From contig JAFUFG010000148.1 in NCBI GenBank assembly GCA_017470045.1, positions 1 to 11,036 on the forward strand: a stretch of DNA of 11,036 nucleotides, read 5' to 3'. Every line of letters starts with the position of its first letter. The first letter of the stretch is position 1. This document shows, one piece after another, positions 6,801 through 11,036 of the stretch. A program made the position numbers and the translations under genes. Below the pieces are notes generated by a model. The model was not told where the DNA came from. It searched no databases and worked only from the letters and a program-made list of their open reading frames with translations. This stretch comes from Bacilli bacterium (GTDB lineage Bacteria; Bacillota_I; Bacilli_A; RF39; UBA660).

Positions 6801-7061
6801 ATGAAGAAAGTATTGAATACAGAACAAAATGAATTAATTGACTATATTGATTCTAGATTAGATGTTCTAATTCAAAATATGGAATATGAAGATTATTTAA
6901 ATTTTGTTCGAGGAGATGAGCATCTAGCTACTTATGATGATGTATTAGGTTATAATGAAATTAATTATTTACCGAACTTTTTCTTAGCTGGTCTTACGGT
7001 AGACTTTTTAACGAAAGTAAAAAATATTGTGGATCAAAAAATTGTTGAATTAAATATATAA
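6801..7061 (+). CDS. Hypothetical acidic 86-residue protein
   Basis: I do not recognise this protein. It is 86 residues long, acidic (about 16 Asp/Glu against 7 Lys/Arg), rich in Tyr, Asn and Leu, and has no Cys, signal peptide or clear membrane segment. The C-terminal third (about 58-82) looks like an amphipathic helix. The frame begins at a GTG at 6792, but the ATG at 6801 sits five bases after AGGTGA (6790-6795) and is the better start. It follows map by 39 bases and ends at a strong terminator, so it is either the last gene of a trkA-trkH-map transcript or a short unit of its own. A proper ribosome site and terminator make it a believable real gene; nothing suggests a function. Confidence 0.7.
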   Translation: MKKVLNTEQNELIDYIDSRLDVLIQNMEYEDYLNFVRGDEHLATYDDVLGYNEINYLPNFFLAGLTVDFLTKVKNIVDQKIVELNI

Positions 7062-7084
7062 GAGTGTCATAGACACTCTTTTTT
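7060..7084 (+). terminator. Intrinsic terminator after the 86-residue gene
   Basis: A perfect nine-base stem, AAGAGTGTC (7060-7068) with GACACTCTT (7072-7080), encloses the loop ATA and is followed by Ts. It begins in the TAA stop codon. It ends the transcripts that contain trkAH and map. Confidence 0.88.
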
Positions 7085-7109
7085 CATATCTTATAGTGGA
7101 GGATTATTT

Positions 7110-7802
7110 ATGATTATTTTAGGATTATTACTTCCACTTATTGGAACAACTATTGGTAGTTTATTGGTTTATTTTATGAGAAATAAACTATCTGACAAAA
7201 CGTATAAAATACTTCTTAGTTTTGCGGCTGGAGTGATGTTTGCTGCATCTATTTGGTCTTTATTACTTCCTAGTTTTGAATTAACGAATACTTGTATTCC
7301 AACTTGTCTTGGATTTGTATTTGGAATCTTATTTTTATATTTTTTAAATTCTTATCATTCAACAAATCATATGTTTTTTGCGATAACCTTACATAATATT
7401 CCAGAAGGATTAGCAGTAGGAGTAATATTCGCATCCTTTCTACTAGGAAATGTTTCTCTTACTAGTGCATTTCTCTTATCGATTGGAATTGCGATTCAAA
7501 ATATACCAGAGGGAGCTATTATTTCGTTACCTATGAAGTGTATGGGAAAATCTAAAAATCAATCTTTTCTTTCTGGATTCTTGTCCGGTGTAGTGGAGCC
7601 AATCTTTGGAATTGTATCTATTTTCTGTTTAAACCTTATCCAGGCTTTATTACCATTTTGTTTATCTTTTGCAGCAGGAGCAATGATTTTTGTATGCTTT
7701 GATGAATTGATTCCAGAGAGTCGAAAGGATTATCCGTTTTCTAGTATTATCTTTTCACTTGGCTTTTTCATTATGATGATTTTAGATGTTTGTTTTGGAT
7801 AA
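7110..7802 (+). CDS. ZIP-family metal transporter, GufA-like
   Basis: This 230-residue integral membrane protein belongs to the ZIP family, which carries zinc and related divalent metals (Fe, Mn) into the cytoplasm. The metal-site motifs are H95-N-I-P-E-G100 in the predicted fourth span and Q130-N-I-P-E-G135 in the fifth. This H-N/Q-N pairing, the later S-G-V-V-E-P and the C-terminal A-A-G-A-M-I-F-V with D-E-L-I-P-E-S are typical of the GufA/ZIP11 branch. About eight hydrophobic spans can be seen. It is somewhat shorter than usual (about 250-270), and there is no His-rich loop between spans three and four. The start has GGAGG at 7098-7102, seven bases upstream. It lies between a terminator and the promoter of the next gene, so it may be a single-gene unit. 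The metal cannot be named from sequence. Confidence 0.87.
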   Translation: MIILGLLLPLIGTTIGSLLVYFMRNKLSDKTYKILLSFAAGVMFAASIWSLLLPSFELTNTCIPTCLGFVFGILFLYFLNSYHSTNHMFFAITLHNIPEGLAVGVIFASFLLGNVSLTSAFLLSIGIAIQNIPEGAIISLPMKCMGKSKNQSFLSGFLSGVVEPIFGIVSIFCLNLIQALLPFCLSFAAGAMIFVCFDELIPESRKDYPFSSIIFSLGFFIMMILDVCFG

Positions 7803-7823
7803 TTGATACTTTTATGATATAAT
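7795..7823 (+). promoter_or_regulatory. Promoter of the flavodoxin-like gene
   Basis: TTGGAT at 7795-7800 and TATAAT at 7818-7823 are 17 bases apart, with TGA making an extended -10. The -35 overlaps the end of the ZIP gene. The predicted start is near 7830, before the ribosome site GGAGG at 7837-7841. Confidence 0.7.
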
Positions 7824-7846
7824 CTTATACATACGTGGAGGTATTT

Positions 7847-8332
7847 ATGAAAAGAGTAATTATATTTTATTCTTATACTAATAATACTAGAAGTATTGTA
7901 CAAAAGATTAAAGAAAAATATGGATATGATAGTTTTGAGATTAAACCTACAGAAGAATATTCGGATGATTATAATCTTGTTGTTTCTTCTGAAGAAAAAT
8001 TAGTTCCAATGGACTATCAACCAGATATTCAAGAAATGGATGTTGATTTTTCGAATTACGATGAAGTGATTTTATGTACTCCTGTTTGGTGGTATAGTGT
8101 TGCTTCTCCAGTTAATACTTTTTTACATAATTATGACTTAAAAGGAAAAACGATTATCCCTGTTGCGACAAATGGTGGATGGTTAGGAAGAACTTTTGAG
8201 AATATTGAAAAAGTAACTGGATGTAAATTAGAAAAACCATTAAGTTTAAAATTTGATGAAAATCGTTTAGTAGATCCTTATGAATTTGAGGATTGGTTAA
8301 ATGGTTTAGAAGAGAGTGAGGACCTTATCTAA
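7847..8332 (+). CDS. Flavodoxin-like FMN protein
   Basis: This 161-residue protein has the flavodoxin fold and is probably a small cytosolic electron carrier or NAD(P)H-dependent FMN reductase. The N-terminal strand V-I-I-F-Y-S is followed by Y-T-N-N-T-R (about 9-14), which fits the FMN phosphate-binding loop. T-P-V-W-W at about 83-87 and N-Y-D-L-K-G-K-T-I-I-P followed by T-N-G-G match the flavodoxin_4-type group of short Firmicutes flavodoxins. A GTG at 7835 is in frame, but the ATG at 7847, five bases after GGAGG, is the likely start. It has its own promoter and a terminator overlapping its stop, so it is monocistronic. The redox partner is not visible nearby. The fold is confident; the exact role is not. 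Confidence 0.85.
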   Translation: MKRVIIFYSYTNNTRSIVQKIKEKYGYDSFEIKPTEEYSDDYNLVVSSEEKLVPMDYQPDIQEMDVDFSNYDEVILCTPVWWYSVASPVNTFLHNYDLKGKTIIPVATNGGWLGRTFENIEKVTGCKLEKPLSLKFDENRLVDPYEFEDWLNGLEESEDLI

Positions 8333-8343
8333 GGCCCTTTTTT
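8318..8343 (+). terminator. Probable intrinsic terminator after the flavodoxin-like gene
   Basis: GAGGACCTTA (8318-8327) pairs with TAAGGCCCTT (8330-8339) with one A-C mismatch and one G-T pair, then a T-run to 8343. The stop codon TAA lies in the right arm. The loop must open to about four bases. It is weaker than the other terminators in the window. Confidence 0.6.
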
Positions 8344-8344
8344 C

Positions 8345-8373
8345 TTGATTTTTTGGCCTTTTTATGGTATAAT
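8345..8373 (+). promoter_or_regulatory. Promoter of the transglutaminase-like gene
   Basis: TTGATT at 8345-8350 and TATAAT at 8368-8373 are 17 bases apart, and TGG forms an extended -10. This is one of the two best promoters in the window and has the same -35 hexamer as the map promoter. The start is expected near 8380, before AGAGGGG (8389-8395). Confidence 0.78.
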
Positions 8374-8405
8374 ATACCAACAAATATGAGAGGGGTTCGG
8401 TATTT

Positions 8406-9383
8406 GTGAAAAAGGTCGTTAAAACGATTGGTGTTTTTGTTGTACTTATTTTAGTAGTAATGACATTACCAATTTTATTTACATTTGTTTATCGTGGTAT
8501 TGATTCTTTAGGACAAAAGTCTGTTCGTTTAACAGAGAGTGGTACTCCTGTACCAAGAGCTTATGCTAGTAGTGATACGGATGAAGTAGAGGAAGAACCT
8601 GTTAAAGTTGTTAAGACTTATAAAGATTTAGAGTTTGATTCTACTTATTATCCATACTATGGTATGTTAAATAAAAGATATCGTGATTTATATAAGCAAA
8701 TCTATTTTGAAGTTACTAATTTAGATAGTGTTATTAAACCAAATATTGAGATTAGTCGATATGATTTACCTCAAGTAGTAGAAGCTGTTATTTATGACCA
8801 TCCAGAATTATTCTATTTAAGTAACCGTTATAGTTTTAAATATAATGGTCGTGATATTGTTTATGAGATTACTGTTAAGTTTAATTCTTTAGTAAATGAT
8901 TATGATGCGAATAAAGAACGTTTTGAAACAGAATTAAATGGTATTATTCAGATGGCAAATCAATATTCTACGGATTATGAAAAAGAAAAAGCGGTTCATG
9001 ATTATCTTTATGAAGTATTAACCTATGACTCAAATGCATCTTATAGTCAAAGTGCTTATAGTGCTTTAGTAAATCATAATTCTGTTTGTGCTGGTTATTC
9101 GAAGGCGTTCCAATTAGTTATGACTAGACTTGGTATTCCTACTTATTATGTAATTGGGGATTCTTTTGGAGATCATGCTTGGAACTTGATTCGTATTAAT
9201 GATACGTATTACAATGTTGATGTTACTTGGGATAATACGACTTATTCAAAGTATGCTTATTTTAATATTAGTGATAGTGAGATTGGTACGGATCATAGTA
9301 GAAGAGGTATGGCTATTTATTTACCGGAAGCAGATACTAGTATGTTTTCTACTTCTTCTATCTTATATCGAACTGCATTTTAA
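8406..9383 (+). CDS. Exported, membrane-anchored transglutaminase-like protein
   Basis: This 325-residue protein has an N-terminal hydrophobic segment (about 7-30) after K-K, which is a signal anchor or signal peptide, so the rest should face outside. A charged linker follows to about residue 75. The C-terminal half holds a transglutaminase/cysteine-protease-like domain with a full catalytic triad: C228 in S-V-C-A-G-Y, H257 in G-D-H-A-W-N and D272 in N-V-D-V-T-W-D. Bacterial proteins of this group are thought to act on cell-surface peptides or proteins as proteases or cross-linkers, but few are characterised. The start codon is GTG, with AGAGGGG ten bases upstream; no in-frame ATG precedes it. 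There is no lipobox. It has its own promoter and terminator. The domain is certain; the substrate is unknown. Confidence 0.87.
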   Translation: MKKVVKTIGVFVVLILVVMTLPILFTFVYRGIDSLGQKSVRLTESGTPVPRAYASSDTDEVEEEPVKVVKTYKDLEFDSTYYPYYGMLNKRYRDLYKQIYFEVTNLDSVIKPNIEISRYDLPQVVEAVIYDHPELFYLSNRYSFKYNGRDIVYEITVKFNSLVNDYDANKERFETELNGIIQMANQYSTDYEKEKAVHDYLYEVLTYDSNASYSQSAYSALVNHNSVCAGYSKAFQLVMTRLGIPTYYVIGDSFGDHAWNLIRINDTYYNVDVTWDNTTYSKYAYFNISDSEIGTDHSRRGMAIYLPEADTSMFSTSSILYRTAF

Positions 9384-9411
9384 AAGGTAGGATTAATTCC
9401 TACCTTTTTTT
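9382..9411 (+). terminator. Terminator between the convergent transglutaminase-like and tetR genes
   Basis: The stem AAAAGGTAGGA (9382-9392) pairs with TCCTACCTTTT (9398-9408) around the loop TTAAT, followed by Ts to 9411. The stop codon of the leftward tetR gene lies in the loop (9393-9395). It serves the rightward gene well and could also stop leftward transcription, though the T-run on that strand is short. Confidence 0.88.
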
Positions 9412-9995
9412 AGTGTATATTTAATAATTTCAATTACTTCTTTTTTCATTTCTTCATAATTCATATTATTATGTTTATGATAAGTAACTTCGTGACATAA
9501 GTTATCAATTAAACCAATTACAATATGTACCTTTATATCAATATTATCCATATCAATATGATTGTTTCTTAATACATTTACTAATCTTTCGGATGCGATT
9601 AATTCGGATTCATGAAATACTGCATTGATCTCTTTATCTAGATGAGCCATAGCCATTAATTCTTCATGAGCTTTTTTGGATAGGGTATGTTGCTTGATAT
9701 ATTCTTCTATAATATCTTTAATGAATTCATCATAATTATCAATTACTTTATTTTCATCCATATTAATTAATGGGAATAGAATCTTTTGAGAGTAAACTTT
9801 TACTCCTTCTAAAAGAATTTCTTTTTTATCTTTAAAGTATTGATAGATGATTCCAGTAGATACTCCAGCGTATTCTGCAATATCTTTGGTACTGATGTTA
9901 TAGTATCCCTTTTTACAAATAATTTCGAATCCTTTTTTTACAATTGTATTTCTTGTTTTAATTGACCGATCTTGTGTTGGTTTTCTTGTTTGCAT
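9393..9995 (-). CDS. TetR/AcrR-family transcriptional regulator
   Basis: This 200-residue repressor-type protein has an N-terminal TetR DNA-binding domain. R15 to L61 carries the family pattern, with the helix-turn-helix at about 34-53 (I-S-T-K-D-I-A, then A-G-V-S-T-G-I-I-Y-Q-Y-F). The C-terminal part is helical and would form the dimer and ligand pocket. The reading frame continues upstream, but the ATG at 9995 has AGAAGGGA (10001-10008) five bases away on the minus strand and begins M-Q-T-R-K, so it is the start. The gene is divergent from the ABC transporter genes. An inverted repeat at the predicted ABC transcription start suggests it represses that operon, and perhaps itself. The inducer is unknown. 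The stop lies inside the shared terminator loop. Confidence 0.9.
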   Translation of the reverse strand: MQTRKPTQDRSIKTRNTIVKKGFEIICKKGYYNISTKDIAEYAGVSTGIIYQYFKDKKEILLEGVKVYSQKILFPLINMDENKVIDNYDEFIKDIIEEYIKQHTLSKKAHEELMAMAHLDKEINAVFHESELIASERLVNVLRNNHIDMDNIDIKVHIVIGLIDNLCHEVTYHKHNNMNYEEMKKEVIEIIKYTLKKGRN

Positions 9996-10017
9996 AAATG
10001 TCCCTTCTTTTTCCAAT

Positions 10018-10047
10018 ATTATACACGAAAATAAAGGGATTGACGAA
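10018..10047 (-). promoter_or_regulatory. Probable tetR promoter
   Basis: On the minus strand a TATAAT -10 (10023 down to 10018) lies about 10 bases before the ribosome site of tetR. The -35 is weak: TTCGTC at 10047-10042 with an 18-base spacer. It overlaps the -35 of the ABC promoter, so the two promoters are back to back. Confidence 0.5.
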
Positions 10048-10068
10048 TATTTTTTAAAAGTATAAAAT
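10040..10068 (+). promoter_or_regulatory. Promoter of the ABC transporter operon
   Basis: TTGACG at 10040-10045 and TAAAAT at 10063-10068 are 17 bases apart. The -35 matches the consensus in five of six bases. The transcription start is expected near 10075, within the inverted repeat that follows directly. Confidence 0.7.
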
Positions 10069-10092
10069 AAATGTGAACTAAAGTTCATATTT
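10069..10092. promoter_or_regulatory. Probable TetR operator (inverted repeat)
   Basis: The arms AAATGTGAAC (10069-10078) and GTTCATATTT (10083-10092) are reverse complements with nine of ten matches around the spacer TAAA; the core TGAAC-TAAA-GTTCA is perfect. It begins at the base after the ABC -10 and covers the transcription start, an ideal place for a repressor. The neighbouring TetR is the obvious candidate to bind it. Confidence 0.72.
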
Positions 10093-10107
10093 TAGAAAGG
10101 GATTTTT

Positions 10108-10815
10108 ATGGAATTAATTAAATTTGACAATGTTGTGAAAAGCTATAAGATTGGTGAGAATACTTTTCAAGCTTTAGATGGAGCAACATTTTCTATTAAT
10201 AAAGGGGAGTTTGTTGTTATATTAGGACCTAGCGGTGCTGGAAAAAGTACTTTATTAAACTTATTAGGTGGTATGGATAAAGTTACTAGTGGAACGATTA
10301 CTGTAGGAGATCATATTGTTAGCGATTATAATGATAGTGAACTTACAAAGTATCGTGCAAGTGATGTTGGATTTATTTTCCAATTCTACAATATTTTGCC
10401 AACTCTAACCGTATTAGAAAACGTAGAATTAGTAAAAGATATTGTATCTAGTAAAAAGAGTGCAGAAAAGATTTTAAAGGATGTTGGACTTGGAAAACAT
10501 ATGAATAAGTTTCCATCTCAATTAAGTGGTGGAGAACAACAAAGAGTAAGTATTGCAAGAGCAATTGCGAAGGATCCATTATTATTACTTTGTGATGAAC
10601 CAACTGGAGCATTAGACTCTAAGACTGGTGTTGAAGTTTTAAAACTATTAAAGAAACAATGTGATGCGAATAATGGAGAAAATACAGTTGTTATTGTTAC
10701 ACACAATGCTTTAATTGCAGAGGTAGCAGATCGTGTTATTCGTCTAAAGAATGGTAAAGTTGAATCTAATACAGTAAATAAGAAACCAAAAAATATTAGT
10801 GAAGTGAAGTGGTAA
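10108..10815 (+). CDS. ABC transporter ATP-binding protein (MacB/LolD-type)
   Basis: This 235-residue ATPase powers an exporter made with the FtsX-like permease encoded next. All nucleotide-binding motifs are present: A-loop Y13, Walker A G40-P-S-G-A-G-K-S-T48, the Q-loop in I-F-Q-F-Y-N, signature L139-S-G-G-E-Q-Q-R146, Walker B ending D163-E164, and the switch histidine H199. The sequence is closest to the MacB/LolD/YvcR-type group whose partners are FtsX/MacB permeases, often linked to antimicrobial peptide or lipoprotein export. AGAAAGGGA (10094-10102) precedes the ATG. The stop is one base before the permease start, so the two are translated together. An operator-like repeat and the divergent TetR suggest inducible expression. 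The substrate cannot be told. Confidence 0.93.
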   Translation: MELIKFDNVVKSYKIGENTFQALDGATFSINKGEFVVILGPSGAGKSTLLNLLGGMDKVTSGTITVGDHIVSDYNDSELTKYRASDVGFIFQFYNILPTLTVLENVELVKDIVSSKKSAEKILKDVGLGKHMNKFPSQLSGGEQQRVSIARAIAKDPLLLLCDEPTGALDSKTGVEVLKLLKKQCDANNGENTVVIVTHNALIAEVADRVIRLKNGKVESNTVNKKPKNISEVKW

Positions 10816-10816
10816 T

Positions 10817-11036
10817 ATGTTGTTTAAAAAGATGATTCGAGATATTCGAATGAACATCTCTCAGTTTGTTACTATCTTCTTAATGGTATTTATTGGAGTG
10901 ATGGCTTATAGTGGTATTGAGTCTTATATGAATGGTATGAGATCTGCTGCGGATAAGTTTTATTCTGAAAATAATTTACAAGAAGTAAATTTAATGGGAG
11001 AAAACTTTACCAAAGATGATTTAAAAAAGATAAAAA
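10817..11036 (+). CDS. FtsX-like ABC transporter permease (3' end outside window)
   Basis: Only the first 73 codons are inside the window. They begin M-L-F-K-K-M-I-R-D-I-R and continue with a hydrophobic segment at about 14-34 (F-V-T-I-F-L-M-V-F-I-G-V-M-A-Y), then S-A-A-D-K-F-Y-S-E-N-N-L. This layout is typical of FtsX/MacB-type permeases, in which a first membrane helix is followed by a large extracytoplasmic domain. Full-length relatives with such an N-terminus are often very long. The ATG lies one base after the stop of the ATPase gene and has no strong ribosome site, consistent with coupled translation. The gene runs off the end of the window with no stop in this frame. The permease identity is likely; the full length and substrate are unknown. 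Confidence 0.8.
   Translation, partial: MLFKKMIRDIRMNISQFVTIFLMVFIGVMAYSGIESYMNGMRSAADKFYSENNLQEVNLMGENFTKDDLKKIK

Noticed and set aside
7070..7097. Promoter-like TAGACA and TATAGT, 16 bases apart, before the ZIP gene
   Set aside because: The hexamers look good, but the start would fall near 7104, after the GGAGG ribosome site at 7098-7102, and the -35 lies inside a strong terminator hairpin.
8331..8360. Alternative hairpin AAGGCC (8331-8336) with GGCCTT (8355-8360)
   Set aside because: The six-base stem with an 18-base loop is weak and overlaps the promoter at 8345-8373; an attenuator is not supported.
8386..8409. Seven-codon mini reading frame overlapping the GTG start of the transglutaminase-like gene
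   Set aside because: The predicted transcript starts only about six bases before this ATG, so there is no room for a ribosome site.
9199..9390. Reading frame overlapping the transglutaminase-like gene in another frame
   Set aside because: The product is Ile/Leu/Arg-rich with no ribosome site, and the overlapped frame encodes the catalytic D272.
9996..10107. Possible small gene or riboswitch in the tetR-ABC spacer
   Set aside because: The 112 bases are accounted for by two back-to-back promoters, the operator repeat and two ribosome sites.
10518..10706. Minus-strand reading frame inside the ABC ATPase gene
   Set aside because: It is antisense to the signature, Walker B and H-loop region of a complete ATPase.
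1..11036. CRISPR array, insertion sequence, tRNA or phage attachment site
   Set aside because: No repeated spacer-repeat pattern, transposase, terminal repeat, tRNA-like cloverleaf or integrase was seen.

Overview
The window is AT-rich, gene-dense bacterial DNA with very short intergenic gaps. Shine-Dalgarno sites, TATAAT promoters and hairpin-plus-T-run terminators are all easy to see. TGA is a normal stop (for example at 1644 and 2407) and Trp is TGG, so this is the standard bacterial code rather than the Mycoplasma one. Together with the gene set (TrkA/TrkH, NERD plus topoisomerase zinc finger, GufA-type ZIP, an FtsX-type ABC exporter with a TetR), this suggests a low-GC Bacillota, perhaps a gut Bacilli/Erysipelotrichia-like lineage. 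The placement is inference; no rRNA or tRNA gene is present to confirm it.

Layout. (1) 1-852 is the 3' part of a calcineurin-like metallophosphoesterase, closed by a terminator. (2) 911-3145 holds four tightly packed genes that look like one transcription unit between an extended -10 promoter (877-885) and a terminator (3144-3164): a MntA-type nucleotidyltransferase antitoxin, its HepT toxin, a zinc-dependent phospholipase C-like protein, and a membrane-anchored NERD protein with a C-terminal topoisomerase-type zinc finger. (3) 3202-5972 is a Trk potassium uptake pair, trkA and trkH. It is followed without an obvious terminator by map (methionine aminopeptidase type I) with its own promoter, and by an 86-residue acidic protein I do not recognise. 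(4) 7110-9383 holds three separately promoted or terminated genes: a GufA-type ZIP metal transporter, a short flavodoxin-like protein, and an exported, membrane-anchored transglutaminase-like protein. (5) 9393-11036 holds a TetR regulator transcribed leftward, divergent from an ABC ATPase gene and the start of its FtsX-like permease gene. A near-perfect inverted repeat sits at the predicted transcription start of the ABC operon.

How the genes work together. MntA is expected to neutralise HepT by adding AMP to a Tyr of its R-X4-H-X-Y motif, and both signature motifs are intact here. TrkA is the cytosolic nucleotide-binding gate of the TrkH channel. TetR probably represses the ABC exporter until an inducer, perhaps a toxic compound, is sensed. 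The most unusual observations are the four-gene unit that joins a toxin-antitoxin pair to a lipase-like protein and a NERD protein, and the fact that this NERD protein has lost the E-x-K residues expected in its nuclease core. No CRISPR array, transposon, riboswitch, tRNA or rRNA was seen. No gene-free stretch exceeds about 112 bases.
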